Of a stretch of DNA of 64,000 nucleotides, positions 1 through 9,951 are shown piece by piece. The position numbers and the translations under genes are program-made. Numbering within the stretch: position 1 is the first letter of the stretch; every line of letters begins with the position of its first letter. The stretch is taken from positions 268,053 to 332,052 of the forward strand of contig NZ_BNJF01000008.1 in assembly GCF_016587355.1 (NCBI RefSeq), read 5' to 3'. The notes beneath the pieces were generated by a model, which was not told where the DNA came from, searched no databases, and saw nothing but the letters and a program-made list of their open reading frames with translations. Source of the stretch: Ktedonospora formicarum. GTDB taxonomy: Bacteria > Chloroflexota > Ktedonobacteria > Ktedonobacterales > Ktedonobacteraceae.

Positions 1-1329
1 TCCATTGCTGGTTTGTCGTACCAACGAGTACCCATTTTCAATGGCTCGGAAGGTCGTATTATATGTTTGCCAGGGGTCAATTCCTCGCCAATCGTTTGAG
101 GGCACCAGCATAATATCAACGCCCTTGCTCCTTCCCTGACGCATCAGATCAGGAAAATCCGCATCGAAACAGATGACACTGGCAATGGTCCCATAGGAGG
201 TTTCGACTACAGGCACCTTCCCATCACCAGGCACATAGTCCTCCATTCCAGGAATTGGATGAGCTTTGTCGTAGATCCAGTTCACCCGACCCTGAGGGTC
301 AAAGAGAGCTGTCCTGTTTTGCGTAATCTGGAGAGAATGCTGATAGTGGAGAACGACATACCCTATTTCCAGGTACATGCCTTCCTGCTTTGCCAGGGCC
401 TTACCACGCTCAAGCAGCCCTGCTTCCTCTTCCGCCAATGTGGCAGCCGCCGATTCGGGCCAGACAACGATTTTTGCGCCAGCTTGTGCCTCACGTTGGC
501 TCTGGAGCAGTAGTGGTTCGTTTATGGCAGCGATTGAGGAATGCAGGGCAGAGAAGTCAGTATCGGAGAGTTGCTCCTTTTGCATAATTTGTATGATTTT
601 TCGCCACTCCGTTTTGCGTACGGAAAATGCTGGGCTGATGCCAGCGACACGAATGGTTGTAGCGGAGGGGGCAAAGAAGGTCAGGCGTACACTACCACCT
701 AGCAGGACCAGTATGAGCACACAACTATAGAATACTGCGATAGTGCGTACCCTGGACCAGGAAAAATCTCGCTCCCAAATGAAGTTCCCAACGGAGGCAA
801 ACCAGGCCATGAGGAAGCTGATCCCGTAGGTACCTGTAATAGCCAGAAGTTGTAACAGCGGCACGTTGTCATGTTGAGTATAGGCAAGTGAGAGGACACT
901 CCCGAAAGGAAGGAGTAAGGTCACAAGGTATTCACTTAGCACCTTTCCCAAAGGAAAGGCAAGTGTCGCAAGTAATGCGTTCACTGGGCTAAGTCTGGAT
1001 GTAATGAGCCGATCAAGCAAGTAAGGGATACTCAGAATGATCCCTATAATGATAGCCGCGACGATGATGATCGGACTTTCCAGCATTTGCGACTGATAGA
1101 GGAAAAACGTCATGCTGACGATTGAAGTGAGTAAGGCTCCACCATATCCCAGGAGTAGATTGCTAGTACGTGTAAAACGCAAGAGAAAGAGAGGGGCAAG
1201 CCAGGCTGCTAGCGGAAGGTCCCAGCGCCCATTCGTCGCGAACAGCGAGAGGAGAACAGCCAGTACCAACCAGAGATATCTATAACGTAAGGTGGAACTC
1301 ACCTGGAGTAGAGATACATGCTTTTTCAT
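1..1329 (-). CDS. Apolipoprotein N-acyltransferase-like membrane nitrilase, 3' truncated by window edge
   Basis: The minus-strand frame opens with ATG at 1329 and stays open to the window edge (443 codons seen). The first ~215 residues hold several hydrophobic segments, followed by a carbon-nitrogen hydrolase domain. The nitrilase catalytic triad is visible: E292 in VVWPESA, K355 in YDKAHPIPG and C387 in VICFDADFPD. This order (membrane part, then C-N hydrolase) is that of apolipoprotein N-acyltransferase (Lnt), which transfers an acyl chain to the N-terminal Cys of lipoproteins. Lnt-like proteins in Gram-positive-type or monoderm bacteria can have other roles, so the substrate is inferred. 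It starts 18 bp after the DUF4097-type gene, suggesting one transcript with it and DedA. Confidence 0.8.
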   Translation of the reverse strand, partial: MKKHVSLLQVSSTLRYRYLWLVLAVLLSLFATNGRWDLPLAAWLAPLFLLRFTRTSNLLLGYGGALLTSIVSMTFFLYQSQMLESPIIIVAAIIIGIILSIPYLLDRLITSRLSPVNALLATLAFPLGKVLSEYLVTLLLPFGSVLSLAYTQHDNVPLLQLLAITGTYGISFLMAWFASVGNFIWERDFSWSRVRTIAVFYSCVLILVLLGGSVRLTFFAPSATTIRVAGISPAFSVRKTEWRKIIQIMQKEQLSDTDFSALHSSIAAINEPLLLQSQREAQAGAKIVVWPESAAATLAEEEAGLLERGKALAKQEGMYLEIGYVVLHYQHSLQITQNRTALFDPQGRVNWIYDKAHPIPGMEDYVPGDGKVPVVETSYGTIASVICFDADFPDLMRQGRSKGVDIMLVPSNDWRGIDPWQTYNTTFRAIENGYSLVRQTSNG

Positions 1330-1347
1330 GAAATCCTTTTCCTCTTG

Positions 1348-2433
1348 TTAATCCTTTTTGATGACAATCAAGCCCGCTTGTGTTGAAGCGTTTACCGTTG
1401 CTTTTGGGCTGTTGCCAGTCGTATCATGTGTGAATTCGTTCTTGACTGTCCCTGTTAAGGTCGCAAAGTGGTATGTGCCATTTTTGGAGAGCCTCAGATC
1501 GATATGACCTGCATTTGTCTTGAAGTCATACATGCCACCAACTTCCAGCATGCCCTGGAAGAATATACTCCCTGTGTTACTCCTGGCTTCAACCTTCTCA
1601 GCAAGCACGGTTTGCTTCATTTCCACATTGCCCCCAGTTGTAAGCAGGAGTGAAGAGCGAGAGAGTCGAGAATGCTCAACAGTTACAGCCCCGCTCTTCG
1701 TCTGAGCATCAATGCTCCCTGTCATATCATCTATCGCAACATTTCCATTGTCTGTTCGCAGGCGCATGTGATCGGCTAGCGACATATGCTTCACTCTGAC
1801 GCTCCCTGCATGTGTTTGTATATTGAGCTGGCGCAAGGCGGTATTCCTCTGAGTACCTGCAATTTCTATATTTCCATCTTTCGTAGCCACCTCTAGCTGC
1901 GTAGAAGCAGGCAATGCCAGTTCCATAACGACAGGCGCACTGCCCACAAGGAAAGGAGCGTGCGAATCAATATCGATTTCAACAGTATCACCATTCTGTT
2001 GATACTTCACCTCTTGCGTTAGACCCACCATTTGTTTTGTTATCTTGGCTTCTGTCGTAGCAGCATTGTGAACGGCAATTTGGACATTCCCTGTAGACGT
2101 ATACAATTTGATATGCGGATGTGCTGTTGCGGAAAAAGCCCGAGTATCTGTCGTTGGGAAGAAGCGTATGGCACACAATATGCCAGCAAGCGCCAGAATG
2201 AGAACCAGTAGCCAGTGCCACGCCTGATGATGTTTGCGCCCTGGTAATGATTGCTGCCGGGGGAGGGCTTCTATCGGTTGAATCTTTTCTCCCGTCGGCA
2301 AAGACATATATCTCTGCTCTTCTTTCTCTGTGCTCGCATGGGATTGCTCGCGAGGATCTCTATTCGTCTCTCTCTGCTCCTCCTGACCTTTTTGATGCTC
2401 TTGAGAAGCAGATCGAGGATCTTGCTCATTCAT
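1348..2433 (-). CDS. DUF4097-type putative adhesin, single-pass membrane protein
   Basis: 361 aa. Residues 1-70 are very polar (E, Q, R, H rich). One hydrophobic helix follows at about 71-92, then a repetitive beta-rich domain with recurring G-N-V/G-S-V/G-H-I steps (STGNVQIAV, TKDGNIEIAG, THAGSVRVKH, TDNGNVAIDD). This spacing is typical of the DUF4097/DUF4098 beta-helix seen in putative adhesins and cell-envelope proteins. The beta domain should lie outside the membrane. It sits between DedA and the Lnt-like gene, all on the minus strand with short gaps, so an envelope role is likely. The molecular function is unknown. Confidence 0.75.
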   Translation of the reverse strand: MNEQDPRSASQEHQKGQEEQRETNRDPREQSHASTEKEEQRYMSLPTGEKIQPIEALPRQQSLPGRKHHQAWHWLLVLILALAGILCAIRFFPTTDTRAFSATAHPHIKLYTSTGNVQIAVHNAATTEAKITKQMVGLTQEVKYQQNGDTVEIDIDSHAPFLVGSAPVVMELALPASTQLEVATKDGNIEIAGTQRNTALRQLNIQTHAGSVRVKHMSLADHMRLRTDNGNVAIDDMTGSIDAQTKSGAVTVEHSRLSRSSLLLTTGGNVEMKQTVLAEKVEARSNTGSIFFQGMLEVGGMYDFKTNAGHIDLRLSKNGTYHFATLTGTVKNEFTHDTTGNSPKATVNASTQAGLIVIKKD

Positions 2434-2491
2434 AGTTCTGACTCCCTTTCAGGTCAATGCAAGCGTATGGCAGTCGACATTGTTGTAGTCC

Positions 2492-3256
2492 TCAGTGCTG
2501 TCGAAATGGGGATGGTTTGAATTGAGGAGGCTGCTGCGACCCTATAGCAGGAGGATACATCCCTTTACATTGAAGCTGTTGTGGTTCCTGTACCTGCGGC
2601 AAGATCTGCGTTGGAGTCTGTTCCAATTGCGAGCGAGAGGAGCGGCGGCGGCGAACGATACGCCACACGATCCATCCAAACAGGGTCAGAGCTACCAGAA
2701 TCAGAATGAGCGTGCCGAGAGGGCCAATATAGGTATCAACCAGTTCGTAATTGTCTCCCAGGAGACGGCCAACATAGGCCAGCGCAGCAACCCAGAGTGC
2801 CGAGCCAACAGTTGTGTAGAGTGTGAAGGGAAGCATATTCATTGAAGCCATCCCAGCGGGAATGGAGATCAATGAGCGAATGCCCGGCACAAAGCGGCAG
2901 AAAAAGACTACAGCGTTGCCATGTTTCTCAAACCATCGTATGGCTCGGTGAATATCTTTCCCTGAAACGCCCAACCATTTGCCGTAACGATCAGCCCAAC
3001 CAATCAGGCGCACGCCTCCTACCAACTTCCCGATAGAGTAGAGCACGATAGCGCCTAGTACGGAGCCAAGCGTTGCCGCAACACAGACCCAGAGAAAAGA
3101 ATATTCTCCTCGTACCGTACTAAAACCTGCTAATGGCACAATCAATTCGGAAGGAATGGGCGGGAAGATACATTCGAGAAACATTAAGATAGCAACACCT
3201 GTATATCCTAAAGCCTCCATAAGCTGATGAATCATACTTTCGATCCAGACAGACAT
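2492..3256 (-). CDS. DedA family membrane protein
   Basis: 254 aa, the usual DedA length plus a polar C-terminal tail. Family signatures are visible: an N-terminal amphipathic segment, FPPIPSELIVPLAG near residue 32, and the RFVPGIRSLISIPAG block near residue 121 with the conserved R and G residues. Hydrophobic helices follow. DedA proteins are polytopic membrane proteins, several of which act as undecaprenyl-phosphate or phospholipid flippases. The tail (residues ~200-254) is Q/P rich and looks unstructured. It is probably the first gene of the minus-strand operon continuing into the DUF4097-type gene, and it is divergent from the sensor kinase. Confidence 0.88.
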   Translation of the reverse strand: MSVWIESMIHQLMEALGYTGVAILMFLECIFPPIPSELIVPLAGFSTVRGEYSFLWVCVAATLGSVLGAIVLYSIGKLVGGVRLIGWADRYGKWLGVSGKDIHRAIRWFEKHGNAVVFFCRFVPGIRSLISIPAGMASMNMLPFTLYTTVGSALWVAALAYVGRLLGDNYELVDTYIGPLGTLILILVALTLFGWIVWRIVRRRRSSRSQLEQTPTQILPQVQEPQQLQCKGMYPPAIGSQQPPQFKPSPFRQH

Positions 3257-3376
3257 TGAATATCATCCTCTCTTCTTTTCTTTTTACGCAAGACAAGGGT
3301 TCTCGTGGAAGACAAAACTAGCATACGCTGTGTTTGTGGCAGAAATTTGTGGTGGAGATGGTGTTTCTGTGTCATT

Positions 3377-3426
3377 TCTCGCGCGAGAAAATGTCCATGT
3401 GACATGGTTTTGACACACATATGTGT
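3377..3426. promoter_or_regulatory. Cluster of three palindromes between dedA and the sensor kinase
   Basis: Three perfect or near-perfect palindromes lie in 50 bp of the divergent intergenic region: TCTCGCGCGAGA (3377-3388), CCATGTGACATGG (3395-3407) and ACACATATGTGT (3415-3426). Their position between divergent genes suggests operator sites. Which protein binds is unknown; the adjacent OmpR-type regulator is one candidate. Confidence 0.45.
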
Positions 3427-3505
3427 TACTATCGAGGCAGAGACAAAAAAGGAGGGTGACGCGTTCTCCCCTCAACCCATCTGAGGTATCTGCGTCACAA
3501 AAACT

Positions 3506-5037
3506 ATGAACAGGAAAATGTCGCAGGGTACAGATAAAAATAGCAGATCCTCTTTTGCAGAGTTGGGCAGGCAAACCCTGCGCACGTTTACACAGCGACA
3601 GACGTACCTCAAACAGCTCTATCTCATCGTTTCAGTCCCGCTCGGACTCTGTTTCAGCGGGATGCTGATCCTGGGGATACTTGGAGGCATCGGGCTATTA
3701 TCGTTAGGAATCGGAATTCCTCTGGTTTACTTCACAGTCATCAATTGGGGGGGATGGCAATTCTGGAGTGTGCATTGATGCTCTTCATTGGGATTCCTCT
3801 GCTTTATCTGACGATCATCACATGGTGGGGGATGGCAGTCTTTGAGGGTGTCTTGGTTCGCCACTGGCTCCAGATAGATATTCCTGTGTTGCCTTCATCA
3901 TTGTTGAAAATAACAGCGAGACGTCCTGGCCTTCGTGTGCATCTCAGCCAGGGGATTACCTGGAAAACCCTGATCTATCTGCTGGCAAAGGGGCCATTCA
4001 GTCTGTGCGTCGGGATGCTGTGGCCTACTAGTATCTTTTGCAGTGGGGTGATTGGAATTCTGATTCTCAGTGTATGCCTGCTCGCATTTCCTCTGTTTGC
4101 CCTATGGGGAGTCTTCGCTTTGCTTGCTCATCAAAGCGAAAGAATATTCATATTTTCCCGACTCCTGTTCCAAGGGAGCATTGCGCTGATCCTCCTACCT
4201 TTCAACTTGCTCGATGGGATGGCTGATCTCTGGGGGCATTTTGCGCGGCTCATGCTTACCATTGATGAGCGTGAGCGCGCATTAATGGAGGCACGCGAAA
4301 CCATCAAGCGTGAGCGTGCTCGTGCGGACCGCGCTGAGCAACAGCGCCGTGATTTAATTGCCAATCTTTCTCACGATTTACGTACCCCAGTCGCCAATAT
4401 TCGGGGTCATGCAGAGGCTCTTCTACAACTGGCAAACGAGACGACGTCCCCCAGTACAGTCCCAGAACACCAGCAAGCCTATCTGACGATTATTCATCGT
4501 GAGGCAATACGCCTGGGAACACTGTTTGATGAACTGCTAGCCCTTGCCCGGGAGGAGGCGCATGAACTCCATCTCTCTATGACGGCAGTTCGCCTTCAGG
4601 AAGTCATTGAGGAAGTCTATCAAACTCTCAAACCGCTTGCATACAGCGAACGTCGTATCACAGTAGGCAAGACCATCGCACCAGGACTACCAGCGGTACA
4701 AGCGGATCGTCAGAGAGTGCAGCAGGTTTTGCTCAATCTAGTGCGTAATGCTATTACGTATACTCCTCATGGTGGGCTTGTCGCGATTACGCTGCAACAG
4801 GCAGACCAGGATCATCTCGTACTAGCAGTCGCTGATACAGGTATGGGCATTGCGCCCGCTCATCAAGCACACATCTTTGAGCGCTTCTATCGACCAGAAG
4901 ATGTTCCAACAGGTGGCGGAGTTGGATTGGGATTAGCGATTGTGCGCGAGTTGATTGAAGCCATGGGAGGCTCGGTGGCTGTGGAGAGTTCTGTTGGTGA
5001 AGGAAGTTGTTTCAGCGTCAGGCTGCCAATCGCCTGA
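3506..5037 (+). CDS. Membrane sensor histidine kinase, apparent frameshift in a G run
   Basis: As read, the gene is split into 3506-3778 (90 aa) and a second frame reaching 5037. Adding one G to the G7 run at 3747-3753 joins them into 510 codons without a stop. The N-terminal half has hydrophobic helices resembling the putative sensor domain of Ktedonobacterial kinases. It contains a 26-residue tandem duplication (IGIPLVYFTVINW and IGIPLLYLTIITW). A coiled linker (residues ~255-280) precedes the HisKA H-box LSHDLRTPVANIRGH with H290, then N-box LLNLVRNAITYTPHGG, VADTGMGI and GLGLAIV motifs. The next gene is an OmpR-type regulator, its likely partner. If the break is real, TGATG at 3776-3780 could couple translation of the second part. 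Confidence 0.8.
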
Positions 5038-5161
5038 GCGCATAATTGCCAGTACTATCAGTTTTCAGACATCTACATCCTATGATAAGATCACACTGTG
5101 AGTGACTTTTCGCAGTCACAGCGAAAGCAATAGGTAGAGAGGTAACAAGAGAAAAGATTCT

Positions 5162-5917
5162 GTGGCACATATTTTGCTTATTGAAGATGAGATTGATCTC
5201 AGTAATTTGATTAGGGCTGAACTAGTAGCAGATGGACATCAGGTGATACAAGCGTTTGACGGATTGCTTGGTGCGCAGTACGCAGAGGAGCAGCCTTTTG
5301 ACTTGGTGATTTTGGATTGGATGCTGCCTGGACTGGATGGCCTGGCGGTCTGCCGACGTATCAGACAACGTCATCTCGTCCCGATTGTCATGCTCACCGC
5401 TCGGACTGAGCTAGTTGATCGCGTATTAGGTTTGGAAGTTGGAGCCGATGACTATATCGGCAAGCCCTTTAGTATGCAAGAACTCCGCGTCAGAATCTAT
5501 GCTATTCTTCGCCGTGTCGCTTTTGAACGCCAAAATACACTCTCTTCTGCCCCTAAGACAAACGAGGAAACAACGCAGCGTTCTCTCACCCCACTACCGC
5601 ATCTAGAAACAACGCCACCACTCGTCCATGGCTCTCTCTCTATTTACCCAGATATACGTGTTGTGAAGCTCTATAACCGGGAAATTGAGCTGACGCGCAA
5701 AGAGTATGATCTGCTCTTGCTTCTTGCTTCCTATCCTGGCCGACCATTTGGTCGTGAGTTCTTGTTAGAACAGATTTGGGGCGATAGTTACGAGGGCCTG
5801 GATCGCGTGGTTGATACCCAGATCAAACGCCTACGGAAGAAACTGGGTCCTTATGGCGAAAAAATTGCCACTGTGTGGGGCATCGGGTATCGTTTCCAGA
5901 ACTCATCTCAGCCATGA
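5162..5917 (+). CDS. OmpR/PhoB-family response regulator
   Basis: 251 aa starting with GTG at 5162 (MAHILLIEDE). An N-terminal receiver domain has the acidic pair ED near residue 9, phospho-acceptor D52 in LVILDWMLPG and the K of GADDYIGKPF. A roughly 45-residue T/P-rich linker leads to a winged-helix domain ending IKRLRKKLGP...VWGIGYRF, typical of PhoB-type DNA binding. It lies 124 bp downstream of the sensor kinase on the same strand and is most likely its cognate regulator. A purine-rich GAAAAGA stretch upstream could serve as ribosome binding site. Confidence 0.92.
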   Translation: MAHILLIEDEIDLSNLIRAELVADGHQVIQAFDGLLGAQYAEEQPFDLVILDWMLPGLDGLAVCRRIRQRHLVPIVMLTARTELVDRVLGLEVGADDYIGKPFSMQELRVRIYAILRRVAFERQNTLSSAPKTNEETTQRSLTPLPHLETTPPLVHGSLSIYPDIRVVKLYNREIELTRKEYDLLLLLASYPGRPFGREFLLEQIWGDSYEGLDRVVDTQIKRLRKKLGPYGEKIATVWGIGYRFQNSSQP

Positions 5918-6204
5918 TGGTACAATCCACAAGCTTATCAACTGATCTTCGATTGCCTTCTCCACGACCTCAAAAATCACCCTTCAGACGGCACAGCATG
6001 AGCGCGTGCCATATCTGCTCACCTTTCCTAAGAAACAACTGCCGCGACGATCCCTCATGCTTGCCACTTCCAGACCATCCTTGATGGTAATAAGCCAACA
6101 AGCATGACGCTTTTTCTTCTGTCCCATACAAGCGCATCAATTTGCAAGTATATTTCGCTTAATGTCTATAGGAAGTATCTTCTAAACCATTGTCATACAA
6201 CTTT

Positions 6205-7158
6205 CTATAAAGCTTGCTCATGATAGGCTTCAAGCCAGAGCGAGACATGGTCCTGGGTCCAGAGAAGCCAATCATTGTCGGGAGAGTGACGCTCGATCAC
6301 CCGGATCACCTCTTCCCCAGTCCCAGGATGCTGGGAGACACAGAGCTTGATCCTCCGGTGGTCAATCTGCTCCGCAAGCTGATAGGCCAGCGATTGCATC
6401 TGCGGGGAGAGGTGCGTCAGTGAGTCCCAAGATTCATCTTCATGCTTATTTTGCGAAGCCAGCCAGGCGAGATAGGCATGTAGTTCCCCCTCTTCCGTAG
6501 ACTCATCCTTAAGAGGGTGGCCTGCAAGCGCACACTCAAGCACCTGGCTGCGATACTGTTCATACTCCTGGGGCGTGAAGAGCATCCCATCGAGATCCAC
6601 AAAGAGCAGCCCATGCGCTAGCATGCCTGCGCTTGCGCCCTTTGTCCAGAAGCGCTGTCGTCTCAGAACATCCAGACACGCCCCATTGAGCACGAGCTCA
6701 TGGGGAAGCGGACGAACATACCCTCTCTCCTCTGCGCTCTGCTGACTGGCTGCCATCTCCAGCAACTCATAGTTAAAGCCGTACTCAATGACCCAGCGTT
6801 CCCAGGCAAAGATGTCAGCTGAAGGCTCTTCTCCCTGCTCGCCATAGGCATAGTAGCGTTTCAAGACCCAGCCTGCATTGAGCCGGGAGGGCATGTACCC
6901 AGGATCAGGGAGCCATGTGCATACCAGCGCATCGACGGCGGCCAGATGCAAGATCTCAAGGTGTTCATGAAGCCGCTTGAGATGCACTCCCGTTTTCTCG
7001 TTGCTCTGGCTAAAGCGTTGGGAGCAATCCTGGGCAATCTCGCGTAGGGAGGTTGGTGGCAGGTCGCGCAAGATGTCCCCAATTTCCGCGAGTCTTTGGT
7101 GCAATAGAGAGTGCGACGTTGGAACATCTTCCCGCACACGGCTAGCCTCATGCGGCAT
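6205..7158 (-). CDS. Hypothetical protein, 317 aa
   Basis: A continuous 317-codon frame with coding-like composition. It is acidic and rich in Leu, Glu, His and Trp, with no signal peptide or membrane helix. The N-terminal 100 residues look helical (HQRLAEIGDILRDLP, LKRLHEHLEILHLAA). The middle contains WERWVIEYGFNYELLEMA and a short FVDLDGMLFTPQEYEQY segment. I do not recognise the family and infer no function. It stands alone between the regulator gene and the proline-rich gene, with 287 bp of non-coding sequence downstream. Confidence 0.6.
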   Translation of the reverse strand: MPHEASRVREDVPTSHSLLHQRLAEIGDILRDLPPTSLREIAQDCSQRFSQSNEKTGVHLKRLHEHLEILHLAAVDALVCTWLPDPGYMPSRLNAGWVLKRYYAYGEQGEEPSADIFAWERWVIEYGFNYELLEMAASQQSAEERGYVRPLPHELVLNGACLDVLRRQRFWTKGASAGMLAHGLLFVDLDGMLFTPQEYEQYRSQVLECALAGHPLKDESTEEGELHAYLAWLASQNKHEDESWDSLTHLSPQMQSLAYQLAEQIDHRRIKLCVSQHPGTGEEVIRVIERHSPDNDWLLWTQDHVSLWLEAYHEQAL

Positions 7159-7298
7159 AGCATGGTCAGCCCTATCATCTCCCTGTATTGTTTCTGTGAA
7201 GCCACTCCCTCTTTTTGGTACTACTTATGCATCTCCTAAATCTTTCCTGCGGCATCGGATATAGAGATACATCGATGAAATGATATTCGTAGGGAAGC

Positions 7299-7939
7299 AT
7301 GCATAATGATCCAACGCAACCGCATCCAGTACCACCGTCGCTACCACCTCATCAATATTATCGACCAAAGCCTCCGTTCCCATCCCCGCCTGGGATGGGG
7401 CCACCATATAGGCCACTCAAACCAAAGAGGAAACCATTCACAAAACTTGAAAAAACGCCATTGGCCTTGCAGTCATCGTCTGGGTCGGTTTTCTGTGCTT
7501 AGTGTTTGTGGCTGTGACATCTCCTCAGGCTCCAGCGACCTCGTCTGCTGTCACTCAGGCAACCAAGGCAATCCAAGCAACACCCACGAAAGCGACACCT
7601 ACGCCTACCCCTTCACCCACTCCCAGTCCGACACCAACACCCAAACCGTCGCCGACCCCAAAGCCAAAACCAACAGAGCCACCACCTCCACCACAGCCAA
7701 CAGAACCGCCTGCCATCGTTGGGGTGAACAGCAATCCTTACGACTACAATTTTGAGCCAGGGGCGTTCATTTATAGACCTGCTCCTGGATTCTGTACCTA
7801 TTTCGCGTGTAACGCCTCATTCTGGAGTGGGAAAGGGTAGGTGATGGAATGTGCGGACACGACCTATGGGAAGTCTGGAGGGCTACGAGGAAGTTGCTCT
7901 CATCATGGAGGAAACTGGAGACCACTTTATTCACATTAA
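7299..7939 (+). pseudogene. Single-pass protein with Pro/Thr linker and DUF3761-like C-terminus, frameshift plus in-frame TAG
   Basis: ATG at 7299 opens MHNDPTQPHPVPP, a proline-rich cytoplasmic part. Adding one A to the A6 run at 7450-7455 continues into a membrane helix (AIGLAVIVWVGFLCLVFVAV), a long P/T/K repeat linker and a domain with FCTYFACNASFWSGKG. That frame stops at TAG 7838-7840, but reading through it gives VMECADTTYGKSGG and GSCSHHGGNWRPLYSH, ending TAA at 7939. The Cys/His/Gly pattern resembles DUF3761-type extracellular domains. In related proteins I would expect Tyr where TAG stands. The anchor plus Pro/Thr stalk implies surface display. Either a decayed gene or one affected by sequence errors. 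Confidence 0.6.
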
Positions 7940-8331
7940 ATGTTATAACCTTATGAAAAGTCTTAAAATGTTCCATGATGTAGTTTCTACAAAACAAAGA
8001 GAATTCGGTGGTGGCTAAAAAGAGAATGATAAGGTAGCATAAGAACATTATGAATGAGAGGGGGACTATGATAACGATCACGATTTTCTATCCGCATAAT
8101 GCAAGTAATAGACTTACGTGCATGGGTCAGCCTCCAAAGAGATGCAGAGTATCACAGCGGGATCTATCAAAAGCAAAGTCGAGAAGATCCAGCTCCATCT
8201 CTCGACCGTGAGGAACAACGAGGAGATGCTTGAACCAACCCAACACGGACAGGTTGTCATCTCTGGACAATCCAGAACAGGATCAGCCCATCGAAATAGA
8301 AGAGCAGGATGGGCTGATCGCGAGGGTCCCC
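7940..8331. other. Non-coding stretch
   Basis: About 390 bp, AT rich in its first half. I see no convincing gene. Short frames near 8118-8448 overlap the end of the DUF4253-like gene on the opposite strand and have no recognisable motif. Confidence 0.4.
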
Positions 8332-9081
8332 TTAATCCCACCAGAAAGGCCAATACGAAGCGTGAAGGAGCCAGGATGCCAGAGCTTCGACGTTTCCTTG
8401 ACATTGGGTATCAACAATAAACTCAGGACAGTATTCAATGTGCTCTAGGGCCAGGACAAGTGCCTCTGCTCGATTTTTCGGTGGATGGGCAACGAATGCA
8501 AACCAATCGCAGTGAGACATACTCACGAGCTCCAGTCCGTACTTCTGAGACCAGTGTTTCATGACGCTGATGTGGATACTTGCTCGTGGACACTCATTAA
8601 AATCGCCAAATTGTAAGAACGCGGGAACTTCCCAACAGTTGATGGTAGGAAACAAGGCGAGCTGGACCTTGGCTGTTGCTTGTAACTCCTCCAGAAACCC
8701 TTCCAAAGGATCCTGTATCCAAGGTTCTTCCTCGTCTTCGCCTCCTTCCTGTGCCAACCTGCTTCGTTCTTGTGCAGCTGCGAGAAGTGCTCGCTCTACA
8801 TCTCCCTCTTTTACCCACTCGGTGATATCAATGGTCTGGCTCTCCTCTAAGAGAGAATGCATTGAGGAACCATACTAATCGAGATAAATGTCGACGCCGC
8901 CCAAAATCACGGGCCAGTACTCTGTTCGCGTGACAAGGCTACGCAAGCGCTGCCAGCAGGAAAATGCCGCTGTGCCCTCACACGTGAGCACATAGCTCTT
9001 TTCTTGGGCCGTGGGGAAGAGTATCTCCAATGAGCCACCCTCAATCTGATGCTGTTTCAAGAGAGTACTGAGGCGTTCCAT
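8332..9081 (-). pseudogene. DUF4253-like protein interrupted by an in-frame TAG
   Basis: Two minus-strand frames (9081-8875, 68 aa; 8862-8332, 176 aa) are in the same reading frame, separated only by TAG at 8877-8875 and four codons. Together they make about 249 codons. The second part ends with the DUF4253 pattern: HWSQKYGLELVSMSHCDW, HPPKNRAEALVLALEHIEYCPE and a WPFWWD terminus. The first part ends TEYWPVILGG, like the WPV segment of the family's N-terminus. No function is established for DUF4253. The internal ATG at 8862 might still give a shorter product. The neighbourhood is full of decayed transposases, so decay is plausible. Confidence 0.68.
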
Positions 9082-9212
9082 CTTTCCTCCTCATACGAGA
9101 TTTTTTCTTCTATTTCTTTGCATCCTTATGGAAGCCGGAAATGAGGGACTTGCCTTCCATGGGTCGTTCCTGTTCGTATTTCGCTCCACTTGACCACAAG
9201 CCGAGGAGGAGT

Positions 9213-9951
9213 TTACAGAAGACGACGAACTAGCTCAAGATTATATCGATGGAGAAAAAGATTCAGACAAGCCTCATGCATTACCAAGGATTTGGAGAAA
9301 GAGAGCGTTTTGCGAACAAAGCGAGCCAGGCGCTATCGAAGTGTGTTATTCCACCGTTCCACATGGGCCGTTTCACCAGCTTCTTTGCCAGTCGCAGTGT
9401 GCTGATCTTCTGGGATCACCGCTTGATAGACCGCCCAAAAATCGGTGAAGCAGCGGCCTTTACGATACGGGAGTGGGATGGCTTTCCACAAGCAACGGCA
9501 GGTCTGTTCACTTCGATCTCCTACAGCATACGCCACGACTTGTCGTGTCTTACGACACAACGCAATCCAAATCCAGGCTTGGCGTGTCTTTTTTAGCACA
9601 AAAGACCAAAGCTCATCCGACTCCAGTACGGTTGCATCCATATCGTTGGCATCAGGCTTGATCAGTGTTTCGCTCAACGCTGGCAGCTTGACGGCTTTTT
9701 TTTATCCAGGCGATCACCGTGTTACGTGAAACCCCAAAGGTTCGTTCCAGGCCTCGTAAGCTGCTACGTTCTTCGTAGGCGTGCAGAATCTCTTCTCGAC
9801 GGTTTTCTGGATACGCATGTGGTGTCGGATTCTCTCTGCTTTGTCTTTGGCAACCACGGCAGAGATATTTCTGTTTCCCATTAGGAGATCAGCCATTACG
9901 CACCAGTGCGTCACTTCCACAATGAGGACAATGAACAATGACGGTGATCAT
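9213..9951 (-). mobile_element. IS1-family insertion sequence remnant
   Basis: On the minus strand, MITVIVHCPHCGSDALVRNG starting at 9951 is an InsA-like zinc-finger start, followed by NGKQKYLCRGCQRQ and an HTH (RGLERTFGVSRNTVIAW). The InsB-like part contains DELWSFV, RCFTDFWAVYQAVIP and HVERWNNTLR, then RLARFVRKTLSFSKS. The copy is broken: TGA after RNG, an extra base in the A8 run at 9697-9704 where the two parts join, and TAG at 9335-9333 where Gln is expected. A tail reads on to TAA at 9213. I could not place both terminal repeats. Confidence 0.75.
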
